A stretch of 64,000 bases of DNA. It comes from Denitrificimonas caeni (GTDB lineage Bacteria; Pseudomonadota; Gammaproteobacteria; Pseudomonadales; Pseudomonadaceae). How positions within the stretch are numbered: position 1 is the first letter of the stretch; each line of letters begins with the position of its first letter. The stretch is from positions 124,001-188,000 of the forward strand of contig NZ_CAJHOA010000006.1 in NCBI RefSeq assembly GCF_905120345.1, written 5' to 3'. A model generated the notes under the pieces. It saw only the letters and a program-made list of their open reading frames with translations, was not told the origin of the DNA and did not search any database. A program made the translations under genes and the position numbers. Shown piece after piece: positions 7,572 to 16,860 of this stretch.

Positions 7572-9623
7572 ATGAGCGAAGCCCGCAAAATTTTAGTGAC
7601 CAGCGCCCTGCCCTATGCCAACGGCTCCATCCATCTTGGCCATATGCTTGAATACATTCAAACCGATATGTGGGTTCGCTTTCAAAAAATGCGCGGCAAT
7701 CAATGCATCTATGTCTGCGCTGATGATGCTCACGGCTCTGCCATTATGTTGCGCGCGGAAAAAGAAGGCATTACTCCTGAGCAGTTAATCGACAATGTGC
7801 ACGCTGAGCATAGCGCTGACTTTAACGAATTCTTGGTTGATTTTGATAATTTCTACACCACCCACAGTGAAGAAAACCGCGAACTGTCTGAGCAAATTTA
7901 TCAACGTCTGCAAGCCGCTGGTCATATCGCCACGCGCTCAGTCACCCAGTATTTCGATCCTGAAAAAGGCATGTTTTTAGCTGATCGTTTTATTAAAGGC
8001 ACCTGCCCAAAATGTGCGACAGCCGATCAGTACGGTGATAACTGTGAGAAATGTGGTGCGACTTACCACCCGACTGAGTTGAAAGATCCACGTTCGGCAA
8101 TTTCTGGCGCAACTCCAGTTTTAAAAGATTCTGAGCATTACTTCTTTAAGCTACCCAACTTCCAAACGATGCTGCAAGAGTGGACGCGTAGCGGTACCTT
8201 GCAAGAATCAGTCGCCAACAAACTGGCTGAGTGGCTGGATAGCGGTTTGCAAGAGTGGGATATTTCTCGTGATGCGCCGTATTTTGGTTTTCAAATCCCA
8301 GGTGCGCCAGGCAAGTACTTCTACGTTTGGTTGGATGCACCCATCGGCTATATGGCCAGTTTTAAAAACCTCTGCACTCGCCGCCCAGACTTAGACTTTG
8401 ATGCCTTCTGGAATAAAGACTCGAGCGCCGAGCTGTATCATTTTATTGGTAAAGATATTATTAATTTCCACGCACTGTTCTGGCCAGCAATGCTGGAGGG
8501 TGCCGATTACCGTAAACCGACCGGCGTTAATGTACATGGCTACCTGACCGTTAACGGTGCCAAAATGTCTAAGTCGCGCGGCACATTTATTAAAGCACGA
8601 ACCTACTTGGATCATTTAAATCCAGAATACTTACGTTATTACTACGCTGCCAAACTGGGTCGTGGTGTTGAAGACTTGGATCTTAACTTAGATGATTTTA
8701 TTCAAAAAGTGAATTCAGACCTGGTGGGCAAAGTAGTCAATATTGCCAGTCGCTGCGCCGGTTTTATTCAAAAAGGTAACGCCGGCATGTTGGTCGCCGA
8801 GATGCCCAACCCAGAGTTGTGGGAGCAGTTCCAACAGGCGACACCGGCCATTGCCAAATCCTACGAAGCCCGTGACTTTGCTCGTGCCATGCGCGAAATC
8901 ATGGCCTTAGCGGATGCGGCTAATGCATGGATTGCCGAGCAAGCACCGTGGACCATGAGTAAAATAGACGGCCAACAAGCGCAAGTGCAAGCCGTTTGCT
9001 CACAAGCGATTAACCTGTTTAAACAATTGATTATTTTACTAAAGCCGGTACTGCCAAAACTGGCTGCTGATGCTGAGCATTTCCTCAATGTGCCGGCTCT
9101 AAGCTGGAATAATTTAGGTACTGCGCTCGGTGCCCATCAGCTGAATCCGTTTAGTGCTTTGCTGACCCGTGTCGATCCTAAGCACGTTGAAGCAATGATT
9201 GAATCCTCAAAAGAAGACTTACTCGAAATGGAAAACACCGCCAACCCTGAAACAGTTGCCAGCAATGGTGAGCTTGAGAAAGAACCTCTGGCCAAAGAAA
9301 TCGACTTTAATGCGTTTGCTGCCGTGGATTTGCGTATTGCTCTGATCGAAAAAGCAACCTTTGTTGAAGGTGCGGATAAACTTCTGCAGCTGACGCTTGA
9401 TCTTGGCGGCGTCAAACGTAATGTCTTTTCTGGTATTAAAAGCGCCTATCCAGATCCGTCTGTATTAGAAGGTCGTCTCACTTTATATGTGGCTAATCTC
9501 GCCGCACGAAAAATGAAATTTGGTGTCTCAGAAGGCATGGTGCTCGCTGCAGGTCCTGGCGGTGAAGAAATTCACTTACTCAGCCCTGATGCAGGTGCAC
9601 GCCCGGGTCAGCGGGTAATGTAA
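7572..9623 (+). CDS. metG: Methionine--tRNA ligase
   Basis: A 683-residue class I synthetase that charges tRNA-Met. The HIGH-type motif HLGH is at residues 21-24 and the KMSKS loop at 331-335. The zinc knuckle cysteines are C145, C148, C158 and C161, so it is the four-cysteine E. coli type. The C-terminal approximately 110 residues ([20 protein letters not shown] to ARPGQRVM) form the EMAPII/Trbp111-like tRNA-binding and dimerisation domain. It diverges from apbC with 167 bp between starts. Confidence 0.98.
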   Translation: MSEARKILVTSALPYANGSIHLGHMLEYIQTDMWVRFQKMRGNQCIYVCADDAHGSAIMLRAEKEGITPEQLIDNVHAEHSADFNEFLVDFDNFYTTHSEENRELSEQIYQRLQAAGHIATRSVTQYFDPEKGMFLADRFIKGTCPKCATADQYGDNCEKCGATYHPTELKDPRSAISGATPVLKDSEHYFFKLPNFQTMLQEWTRSGTLQESVANKLAEWLDSGLQEWDISRDAPYFGFQIPGAPGKYFYVWLDAPIGYMASFKNLCTRRPDLDFDAFWNKDSSAELYHFIGKDIINFHALFWPAMLEGADYRKPTGVNVHGYLTVNGAKMSKSRGTFIKARTYLDHLNPEYLRYYYAAKLGRGVEDLDLNLDDFIQKVNSDLVGKVVNIASRCAGFIQKGNAGMLVAEMPNPELWEQFQQATPAIAKSYEARDFARAMREIMALADAANAWIAEQAPWTMSKIDGQQAQVQAVCSQAINLFKQLIILLKPVLPKLAADAEHFLNVPALSWNNLGTALGAHQLNPFSALLTRVDPKHVEAMIESSKEDLLEMENTANPETVASNGELEKEPLAKEIDFNAFAAVDLRIALIEKATFVEGADKLLQLTLDLGGVKRNVFSGIKSAYPDPSVLEGRLTLYVANLAARKMKFGVSEGMVLAAGPGGEEIHLLSPDAGARPGQRVM

Positions 9624-9630
9624 ACAACTC

Positions 9631-9661
9631 AGCATAGCCGTGCTTAACTGCCGGCTATGCT
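9631..9661 (+). terminator. Hairpin after metG
   Basis: A perfect 10-bp stem (agcatagccg / cggctatgct) with an 11-nt loop lies 7 bp past the metG stop. No T tract follows, so it is a terminator-like or mRNA-stabilising structure. The rest of the 152-bp gap to the next gene shows nothing clear. Confidence 0.4.
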
Positions 9662-9775
9662 CAGCCCTGCTGATGTCTATGTATAAAAATCACCACACAG
9701 CAGCAACAATCATTACACTAGCCAAATAAGAGACCTATCACGCATCATCCCCCCTGCCCCTCGCGAGAATCAGCC

Positions 9776-11110
9776 ATGCTTAAACGCTTGTTAACACCGC
9801 TCTACATAGCGCTGAGTCTACTCTGCGCGCTATCGTTAAATGCTCAAGCAAAACAAGTCGCAACAACCTATCAGTTCCCGCTCACTAACGCATTTGAAGC
9901 CAGCATTGCAGGTACACCCAGCGCCTTACGTCCCGCGCTCCCTGACGATGCCGATATTCGGCAACGAGATTACAGCTTACGTCTGCGCCCAGAGCGAGAG
10001 TTCACCCTGCCCAGTAACTTCTGGCCAGTAAAGACCTTTCATTATCGCCTCGCCAAGCAATCAGGCCCTGCGCCGTTAATTTTTATTATCGCAGGTACCG
10101 GTGCACACTATTCAAGCAACACCACAGAGTATCTAAAAAAACTCTTTTATGGCGCAGGTTTTCATGTCGCGCAAATCTCCTCACCAACCGCCTATGACTT
10201 TATGGTGGGCGCGTCACGCTACGCGACTCCAGGCTATTCACCGCAAGATGCACGTGATTTATATACGGTGATGCAGGCCATTAAAAAGCAACAACGCACA
10301 CTTCAAGTAACCGACTGGCATTTAACAGGTTATAGCTTGGGAGGCTTACAAGCAGCATTCGTCAGTCATCTCGATGAACAAGAGCAGTCATTTAACTTTA
10401 AGCGCGTGCTACTACTGAACCCGCCAGTTAACTTATATACCTCAGTCAATAATCTCAGCCGCTTAGTACATACCCAGGTAGTAGGTACATCTGAGACGCG
10501 TACCTTTTATCAGCTCATGCTGGATAAACTGACCCGCTACTTCAATAGCAAAGGGCGTTTTGATTTCAGTGAGGCGATGTTATTTGATCTACAAAACTCC
10601 TCGCAAAAACTTAATCAGAACGAACTAGCCATGTTAATTGGTAGTGCTTTTAGGTTTTTTTCGGCCGACATCAATTTCACATCGGACTTAATTAATCGCC
10701 GCGGCATTATTACCCCACCGCAGCAAAAAATTAATGACGGCACCAACTTAACGCCGTTTTTTAAGCGCGCACTCCTCTGTGATTTCGAATGTTATCTGCA
10801 AGAACAGCTATTACCTTTTTGGCACAGCCATTTCAATAATCAACAAGCTACGCAAGTCGCAGCAGATAATGCTGATTTAGAGCGACTCATTCAGGCCAGC
10901 AGTCTCTATGCTCTAACTGACTATCTGAGTAGCAGTAAAAAAATTGGTGTTATGCACAATGCCGATGACATCATTTTAGGACAAGGCGACTTAGGCTTTC
11001 TAAAACAACACTTTGCCGAACGCCTGACGCTCTACCCTTATGGAGGGCACCTCGGCAACTTAGACTATCTCGATAATGCTGCCGATATACTGGAGTTCTT
11101 CCATGAATAA
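9776..11110 (+). CDS. Secreted alpha/beta-hydrolase-fold protein linked to mlaA
   Basis: A 444-residue protein with a signal peptide (MLKRLLTPLYIALSLLCALS, cleavage near AQA at about residue 25). It has alpha/beta-hydrolase features: FIIAGTGA oxyanion-type loop at about 103-110, nucleophile elbow GYSLGG with Ser187, candidate acid Asp397 or Asp398 (NADD), and candidate His425 in YGGHLGN. A complete putative triad suggests a periplasmic esterase, lipase or acyltransferase. The substrate cannot be read from sequence. It overlaps the downstream mlaA-like gene by 8 bp, so translational coupling and a shared role in envelope lipids are plausible. That role is inference. Confidence 0.7.
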   Translation: MLKRLLTPLYIALSLLCALSLNAQAKQVATTYQFPLTNAFEASIAGTPSALRPALPDDADIRQRDYSLRLRPEREFTLPSNFWPVKTFHYRLAKQSGPAPLIFIIAGTGAHYSSNTTEYLKKLFYGAGFHVAQISSPTAYDFMVGASRYATPGYSPQDARDLYTVMQAIKKQQRTLQVTDWHLTGYSLGGLQAAFVSHLDEQEQSFNFKRVLLLNPPVNLYTSVNNLSRLVHTQVVGTSETRTFYQLMLDKLTRYFNSKGRFDFSEAMLFDLQNSSQKLNQNELAMLIGSAFRFFSADINFTSDLINRRGIITPPQQKINDGTNLTPFFKRALLCDFECYLQEQLLPFWHSHFNNQQATQVAADNADLERLIQASSLYALTDYLSSSKKIGVMHNADDIILGQGDLGFLKQHFAERLTLYPYGGHLGNLDYLDNAADILEFFHE

Positions 11111-11888
11111 ACCCCCACTATTGCGCCGCTATTGGGCCGCCAGTGCGTTATTATTGGCACTATCACAACAGAGTTGGGCACAAACTATTGATCCCGATGG
11201 TTTTAAAAACCCATTGCAACAATTAGAGTTCAACTCAGCTCTGAAGCAACATGAGTTTGAGCGTGCCACCCTAGAAGCTTTGAATATCAGTGATCCGCTG
11301 GAGCAATGGAACCGACGTGTGTATCACTTCAATTACCGCTTTGATCAATGGGTATTTTTGCCCATAGTAAAAGGCTATACCAAGGTCACTCCGCATTTTT
11401 TACGTACAGGAGTCAGTAGTTTCTTTAGTCACTTAGGAGAAATTCCGACCTTAGCCAATAGCCTGCTGCAGCTTAAAGGCCACCGTGCGATGGAAACTAC
11501 CGCGCGTATTTTATTTAATACGATTTTTGGTATCGGCGGCATTTGGGATCCTGCTAGCAAAATGGGTTTAGCTAAAAACAGCGAAGATTTTGGACAAACC
11601 CTAGGCTACTATGGCGTCCCCAGCGGCCCTTATCTGATGCTACCGCTACTGGGCCCATCAAACGTGCGCGACACCAGTGGTATCGTTGCTGATTACACGC
11701 TAGATTTCACCGTCAATTGGCTAAATGTCGCCAAAGAAAGTGAGCGTCATCCGGAAATTTTTGCTCTGAAAATTGTTGACCAACGCTATATCACTAAACT
11801 GCGCTATGGCCAAATGAACTCACCTTTTGAATATGAAAAGATTCGTTACGCTTACACTAAATCACGTGAACTGAAGATTGCTGAATAA
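11103..11888 (+). CDS. mlaA: MlaA/VacJ-family phospholipid-transport protein, apparently non-lipidated
   Basis: A 261-residue protein of the VacJ/MlaA family, whose members pull mislocalised phospholipids from the outer-membrane outer leaflet. Family motifs are DPLEQWNRRVYHFNYRFDQW, RTGVSSFFSHLGEIPTLANSLLQ, RILFNTIFGIGGIWDPA and EDFGQTLGYYGVPSGPYLMLPLLGPS. The ATG at 11103 lies inside the preceding hydrolase gene. The N-terminus (MNKPPLLRRYWAASALLLAL then SQQSWAQT) is a type I signal peptide with no cysteine, whereas canonical MlaA is a lipoprotein. Other mla genes are not in the window. Confidence 0.85.
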   Translation: MNKPPLLRRYWAASALLLALSQQSWAQTIDPDGFKNPLQQLEFNSALKQHEFERATLEALNISDPLEQWNRRVYHFNYRFDQWVFLPIVKGYTKVTPHFLRTGVSSFFSHLGEIPTLANSLLQLKGHRAMETTARILFNTIFGIGGIWDPASKMGLAKNSEDFGQTLGYYGVPSGPYLMLPLLGPSNVRDTSGIVADYTLDFTVNWLNVAKESERHPEIFALKIVDQRYITKLRYGQMNSPFEYEKIRYAYTKSRELKIAE

Positions 11889-12172
11889 CCGAATCAATCT
11901 ACTCAGATCAGGTGTTTCCTGCAGCGCCTGATCTGCTCTGTCGATGTTATTACTGAATTACGCTGCATGCTGTACGCCGCAATGAAGCCTTGGCCCCTCG
12001 ATCAAAACAGCCAGGCTTCATCAACAGCGCTGCGCCCGAATCACCCGAGAAAGGCGTGTTGAGAGAAAAGTAGTATGAACCAATACACCATCTGCACTTA
12101 TGTTCAATACCTTGCAGAGCATTGCGTAGGATTGTGCTTGCCGTGCGGCAAACGGCAAAGAGAGGCAGTTAG
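11889..12172. other. Intergenic region between mlaA and rnhB with two hairpins
   Basis: 284 bp between convergent genes. A hairpin at 11905-11934 (agatcagg / cctgatct, extendable by a G-U and a G-C pair) follows mlaA, and a second at 12138-12158 (ttgccgt / acggcaa) follows rnhB on the minus strand. Neither has a T tract. A 48-codon frame from 12075 runs antisense into rnhB and looks spurious. No dnaE or accA remnant is visible. Confidence 0.5.
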
Positions 12173-12778
12173 TCAGTTAGCTTCAAAAAAACGCCGCACT
12201 GGACCAAATGAACGACGATAGATTGGAGTTGGGCCTAACTCTTGCAAAGCTTTGAGGTGGGCTGGGGTTGGATAGCCCTTGTGCTTGGCAATACCATAAC
12301 CGGGATATTGTGCATCGAGTACAGCCATTTCGCGATCACGGCTGACTTTGGCTAAAATCGAAGCAGCCGAGATTTCTGCAATCAAACCATCACCCTGCAC
12401 CACCGCCTCAGCCGCCATGCTCAACTGTGGGCAACGATTACCATCAATTAAGGCTAAGTCAGGGCGAATCGACAAACCTTCGACTGCGCGCTGCATGGCT
12501 AGCATGGTCGCCTGTAAGATATTCAAACGATCAATTTCTTCAACTTCAGCACGGCCAATTGACCAAGCTAACGCTTTCTCTTGAATTTCAACAAATAACG
12601 CTTCACGTTTTTTCTCTGTGAGCTTCTTTGAATCATTTAAGCCTGCAATCGGACGCAGCGGATCAAGAATCACCGCAGCAGTGACCACAGGTCCACATAA
12701 GGGTCCGCGCCCGACTTCATCCACACCGGCAACAAGCTTGCCAACACAGGATTGCTTAAGTAGATCTAACTGCATCAA
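12173..12778 (-). CDS. rnhB: Ribonuclease HII
   Basis: A 201-residue RNase HII that cuts RNA in RNA-DNA hybrids and at single ribonucleotides in DNA. The N-terminal [17 protein letters not shown] holds the DEXGRG catalytic motif, [13 protein letters not shown] follows, and the later acidic residues are in LALIDGN and the [15 protein letters not shown] block. Its start overlaps the lpxB stop by 4 bp (ATGA), so it ends the lipid A operon. In most pseudomonads dnaE follows; here it does not. Confidence 0.96.
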   Translation of the reverse strand: MMQLDLLKQSCVGKLVAGVDEVGRGPLCGPVVTAAVILDPLRPIAGLNDSKKLTEKKREALFVEIQEKALAWSIGRAEVEEIDRLNILQATMLAMQRAVEGLSIRPDLALIDGNRCPQLSMAAEAVVQGDGLIAEISAASILAKVSRDREMAVLDAQYPGYGIAKHKGYPTPAHLKALQELGPTPIYRRSFGPVRRFFEAN

Positions 12779-13923
12779 CTGCGTCCTAGTAACTGTAAAA
12801 CACCCTGTGCAGCGCGCTCAGAGGCATCACAGCGTAAAGACTCATGCAACTGAGCAAAGCGTTGGGTTTGTTGCGAGCCGTCACGCAATTGCTCTAAGAC
12901 CGCCTGACCTAACGCTTCAGGTGTCGCAGCCTCTTGAATAAATTCAGGCACTAACATCTCCGCCGCCAATAAGTTAGGCAGTGAGATATAAGGACTTTTC
13001 ACCATCTTTTTTAACAGCCAATGGCTTAACGGCGCTAACTTGTACGCAACCACCATCGGCTTTTTGAACAACATAGCTTCAAGGGTCGCTGTACCTGAAG
13101 CAATTAAGACCGCATCACAGGCTTGTAATGCTGTTTGCGATTGCCCGTCAAGAATCTCAATCGGCAGATTAGGCATCGGCGCTAAAATCGCCTCAAGCTG
13201 TTGACGACGCGCTTGATTGGCGGCAGGAATAATAAAGCGCAAATGCGGCTTTTCAGATAGCAAATAGCGTGCAGTATCAACAAACAACGCACCTAATTTA
13301 GCCACTTCACCACCACGACTGCCCGGCAACAAGGCCACCACTTGCGCATCGGCGGGCAAACTTAAACGCTCGCGTGCCGGCAACGTATCATTATCCATAG
13401 CAACGCTGTCGGCTAATGGGTGTCCGACAAAGAGCACTGGCACTTGATGTTTTTGATAAAACTGTGCCTCAAAGGGCAGTAAAGTTAACATCAAATCACA
13501 ACCTTGGCGGATTTTAAACACACGCTTTTGTCGCCATGCCCACACGGAAGGGCTGACGTAATGCACGGTTTTAATCCCAGCCTCACGTAATTGCAATTCG
13601 ATGTTTAAATTAAAATCCGGCGCATCAATACCAATAAAAACATCAGGCCGCTGCTGTTTTAAAGTAGCGATTAAACGTTTACGGCGTGATAACAGTTCAG
13701 GCAAACGACCGACTACTTCGACCAAGCCCATAATGGATAGACGTTCCATCGGAAAATAAGACGCTAAGCCTTGCGCTTCCATCAAAGGACCACCGACACC
13801 AATAAACTCAACGTGAGGACAGTGGCGATGTAAAGCCTGCATCAAACCCGCACCCAAGATATCGCCGGATGCTTCACCTGCTACCAAAGCGATTTTTAAA
13901 GGCTGCGGCAACGACTCAGTCAT
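12775..13923 (-). CDS. lpxB: Lipid-A-disaccharide synthase
   Basis: A 382-residue GT19 glycosyltransferase that joins lipid X and UDP-2,3-diacylglucosamine to form lipid A disaccharide phosphate. Visible blocks are [85 protein letters not shown] and [21 protein letters not shown]. The ATG at 13923 shares one base with the lpxA stop (TAATG); an upstream in-frame start would run 14 codons into lpxA. Membrane-associated on the cytosolic side. Confidence 0.96.
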   Translation of the reverse strand: MTESLPQPLKIALVAGEASGDILGAGLMQALHRHCPHVEFIGVGGPLMEAQGLASYFPMERLSIMGLVEVVGRLPELLSRRKRLIATLKQQRPDVFIGIDAPDFNLNIELQLREAGIKTVHYVSPSVWAWRQKRVFKIRQGCDLMLTLLPFEAQFYQKHQVPVLFVGHPLADSVAMDNDTLPARERLSLPADAQVVALLPGSRGGEVAKLGALFVDTARYLLSEKPHLRFIIPAANQARRQQLEAILAPMPNLPIEILDGQSQTALQACDAVLIASGTATLEAMLFKKPMVVAYKLAPLSHWLLKKMVKSPYISLPNLLAAEMLVPEFIQEAATPEALGQAVLEQLRDGSQQTQRFAQLHESLRCDASERAAQGVLQLLGRS

Positions 13924-14699
13924 TAGCGGGTAATACCCCGTGAAGAGTTGCGAATAGACTGACAAAACAACGCCACTTCTGGATACTCTGCTTCACCCTC
14001 AGTCAATGCTTGCAAAGCCTCATCAACCGTTAAACCTTGGCGATAAACTGTTTTATAAGCTCGTCGTAATACTTGAATGGTTTCCTCAGAGAAACCGCGG
14101 CGACGCATGCCCTCAAAGTTCATACTGCGTGCTTCAGCAGGGTTACCAGCAGCAGTGATAAAGGCCGGTATATCTTTACCTACAGCAGTGCCCATCGCAG
14201 TAAAGCTATGAGCACCGATATGACAATACTGATGGACCAAGGTGTAGCCGGACAAAATGGCCCAGTCATCGATGTGCACATGCCCTGCTAACGCGGTGTT
14301 ATTGACCAAAATACAGTGGTTAGCAATCACACTGTCATGACCAATATGAGCATAAGCCATAATCAAATTATGATTGCCAATCGTTGTTTCGGAGCGATCT
14401 TGCACAGTACCACGGTGAATAGTGACACCTTCACGGATCACGTTATGATCGCCAATCACTAAGCGCGTGGCTTCACCTTGATACTTTAAATCTGGGGTGT
14501 CTTCACCGACCGAGGAAAACTGATAAATATGGTTATTACAGCCTATTCGAGTTGGGCCTTTAATCACCACATGCGATGCAATGATTGATCCTGCGCCAAT
14601 TTCAACCTCCGGACCAATAATCGTCCAGGGACCGACAGTCACATCATCCGCAAGCTTAGCCGACGGATCAATAATGGCACTAGGATCAATTAAACTCAT
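13923..14699 (-). CDS. lpxA: UDP-N-acetylglucosamine O-acyltransferase
   Basis: A 258-residue left-handed beta-helix acyltransferase, the first enzyme of lipid A synthesis. The hexapeptide repeats run from [20 protein letters not shown] to about residue 190. The catalytic histidine is probably in the [10 protein letters not shown] segment. The C-terminal helical domain includes [24 protein letters not shown]. The ATG at 14699 overlaps the fabZ stop by 4 bp (ATGA); an upstream start would add six residues. Confidence 0.97.
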   Translation of the reverse strand: MSLIDPSAIIDPSAKLADDVTVGPWTIIGPEVEIGAGSIIASHVVIKGPTRIGCNNHIYQFSSVGEDTPDLKYQGEATRLVIGDHNVIREGVTIHRGTVQDRSETTIGNHNLIMAYAHIGHDSVIANHCILVNNTALAGHVHIDDWAILSGYTLVHQYCHIGAHSFTAMGTAVGKDIPAFITAAGNPAEARSMNFEGMRRRGFSEETIQVLRRAYKTVYRQGLTVDEALQALTEGEAEYPEVALFCQSIRNSSRGITR

Positions 14700-15136
14700 A
14701 TTTTTCGTTCCGCACAAATAATTTCAGCCGAACATACGATGACATCACCAACACTGGCTTGGCAATTGAACTTCCAGATACCACGTTTAGCACTGATAAA
14801 GCTCGCCCGTAAATCGAGGCGATCACCTGGTACGACTGGCTGACGGAAACGCAACTTATCAGAACCCACAAAGTAATACAGAGTGCCATCATCCGGCGAG
14901 GCATTCATCATCTTAAAGCCCAGCACGCCAGCTGCTTGCGCCATAGCTTCAATAATCAGCACACCCGGCATAATCGGATACTGTGGAAAGTGGCCGTTAA
15001 AAAAAGGCTCGTTGATGCTCACATTCTTATAAGCACTGATCGTCTTCTGCTCTAAATCAATAGCAGATACGCGATCCACTAATAAAAAAGGATAGCGGTG
15101 CGGAAGCAATTGACGAATTTCATTAATGTCCATCAT
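14696..15136 (-). CDS. fabZ: (3R)-hydroxyacyl-[acyl-carrier-protein] dehydratase
   Basis: A 146-residue hot-dog-fold dehydratase that removes water from 3-hydroxyacyl-ACP during fatty acid synthesis. The signature [25 protein letters not shown] carries the catalytic histidine and glutamate, and [14 protein letters not shown] is the typical N-terminus. FabZ and LpxA/LpxD compete for hydroxyacyl-ACP, which fits its place between lpxD and lpxA. Confidence 0.97.
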   Translation of the reverse strand: MMDINEIRQLLPHRYPFLLVDRVSAIDLEQKTISAYKNVSINEPFFNGHFPQYPIMPGVLIIEAMAQAAGVLGFKMMNASPDDGTLYYFVGSDKLRFRQPVVPGDRLDLRASFISAKRGIWKFNCQASVGDVIVCSAEIICAERKI

Positions 15137-15284
15137 ATATAAAAGCCTTGATCAAATAAGTGTGGCTGTGAATACCATATGCACAAACCTACCACCTGTA
15201 ACTGAACGGCACTTAATGCGCTAAATTAAAGCTGATTAGCTAAAAAGGTCGATAAAGAATCAGATGATATAACCATATCAGAGG

Positions 15285-16310
15285 TCACTTCTGACTATGT
15301 TTTTCTAATGTGCGAACACGTTTAGCTAAGCCATCTAATTGACGGAAGCGTACTGCATTTTTCTTCCAGTCAGCAGCCGGCTGCATAGCTGTACCCGAAG
15401 AATAGGCACCCGGTTCGCTAATTGAATGCGTCACCATGGTCATCCCAGTAATAAATACGCCATCACAAATTTCGATATGCCCGACTAACCCCACACCACC
15501 GGCCAACATGCAGTTACGACCGATTTTTGCACTACCAGAAATACCTACACAAGCGGCAATGGCTGTGTGATCACCAATTTGCACGTTATGAGCAATTTGG
15601 ATCTGGTTATCTAATTTAACCCCGTTACCAATTAAGGTATCCGAGAGAGCACCACGGTCAATGGTAGTATTGGCACCGATTTCAACGTCATTACCAATGG
15701 TTACACCACCGATTTGCGCAATTTTATGCCAAACACCTTGATGATTAGCAAAGCCAAAGCCTTCACCACCAATCACTGCACCGGATTGAATCACCACGCG
15801 CGCACCAACGGTGACATCATGATATAGCGTGACACGTGGCAACAATCGACCACCTTCGGCAATACTGCTGCGTGCACCGATAAAACACTGCGCACCAATC
15901 ACCACATCAGCAGCAACCACGGCATGCTCTTCAATCACCACACCCGGACCAATACAGGCTGTCGAGTCGATTAAAGCGCTTTCCGCAATCACTGCACTGG
16001 GATGAATCCCCACAGGCTGCTTCGGCGTGCGATCAAAATAATGCGACAGCTTGGCATAGGCCAAATACGGATCCGCCACCACTAAACAGTTACCTGAATA
16101 GTCCGCAGCATCACCGCTCGATAATAGCATCGCACCCGCCTGTGTATGCTCAAGCTGTTTACGGTAGTGGGCGTTAGCTAGAAAGCTTAACTGATCGATT
16201 GTGGCATCCTGTAAAGTCGCCAAACCGAAAATAGTTTTCTGCCCATCACCGCGCAGCTCAGCGCCGAGGGTCTCGGCTAACTGAGCTAGAGTATATTGTA
16301 ATGGCATCAT
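15285..16310 (-). CDS. lpxD: UDP-3-O-acylglucosamine N-acyltransferase
   Basis: A 341-residue protein. The N-terminal uridine-binding domain (about 1-100: [31 protein letters not shown]) precedes a left-handed beta-helix of hexapeptide repeats ([20 protein letters not shown] onward). The catalytic His is probably in [13 protein letters not shown]. It adds the second 3-hydroxyacyl chain in lipid A synthesis. Two adjacent Met codons open the frame; the second, at 16307, fits homologues slightly better. A 148-bp gap to fabZ may contain an extra promoter, though none was identified. Confidence 0.96.
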   Translation of the reverse strand: MMPLQYTLAQLAETLGAELRGDGQKTIFGLATLQDATIDQLSFLANAHYRKQLEHTQAGAMLLSSGDAADYSGNCLVVADPYLAYAKLSHYFDRTPKQPVGIHPSAVIAESALIDSTACIGPGVVIEEHAVVAADVVIGAQCFIGARSSIAEGGRLLPRVTLYHDVTVGARVVIQSGAVIGGEGFGFANHQGVWHKIAQIGGVTIGNDVEIGANTTIDRGALSDTLIGNGVKLDNQIQIAHNVQIGDHTAIAACVGISGSAKIGRNCMLAGGVGLVGHIEICDGVFITGMTMVTHSISEPGAYSSGTAMQPAADWKKNAVRFRQLDGLAKRVRTLEKHSQK

Positions 16311-16311
16311 A

Positions 16312-16815
16312 TCAACGCAACTGATTCATGCGCTCAATAACACGCAGCGTAATATCATACTGCGGTTTGACATCTACCACTGCGCCACGCTCAAGAACCA
16401 AATCGTAGTTACCCGTTTTCAGGACTTCTTCAACGGCTTTATCCAGTTTTGGCTTAAGCTTTTCCAGCATTTCACGATCGGCTAAAGCTTTAGCTTCATT
16501 TAAATCTTTAGACTGGCTCTGAAAATCACGTGCTTTTTGCTTAAACTCAAGCTCTAAACGCTCAAGTTCAGCCTGCTGCAAGCGCTCACCATCTTTCATC
16601 AAACGATCTTGAATACGCTTGGCATCACTTTCTAAGGTTTTCAACTTAGAAAGTTGTGGCCCAAATTTCTTCTCGGCATCGACAGCGTATTTCTTCGCCG
16701 CATCAGATTCTAATAACGCCATTTGATAGTTCAAAATAGCAATTTTCATTTCTGCAAAGACAGGACCACTTATTAAAGCAGTTGTCAGTAAAACAAGTTG
16801 AGTCAACTTACGCAC
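16312..16815 (-). CDS. skp: Periplasmic chaperone Skp (OmpH)
   Basis: A 167-residue protein with a signal peptide ([21 protein letters not shown]) followed by a short beta strand [21 protein letters not shown] long charged alpha-helical/coiled-coil segment rich in K, E, L and Q spans about residues 45-130. This is the trimeric jellyfish chaperone fold that holds unfolded outer-membrane proteins for BamA. Its place directly after bamA and one base from lpxD is classical. Confidence 0.93.
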   Translation of the reverse strand: MRKLTQLVLLTTALISGPVFAEMKIAILNYQMALLESDAAKKYAVDAEKKFGPQLSKLKTLESDAKRIQDRLMKDGERLQQAELERLELEFKQKARDFQSQSKDLNEAKALADREMLEKLKPKLDKAVEEVLKTGNYDLVLERGAVVDVKPQYDITLRVIERMNQLR

Positions 16816-16860
16816 GATGCACTCCTAAAAAATGCTGTTATTAATAGATTTGAAGCTACA

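Noticed and set aside
12075-12221. 48-codon plus-strand frame running antisense into the rnhB 3' end
   Set aside because: No ribosome site, and it overlaps a certain gene on the other strand.
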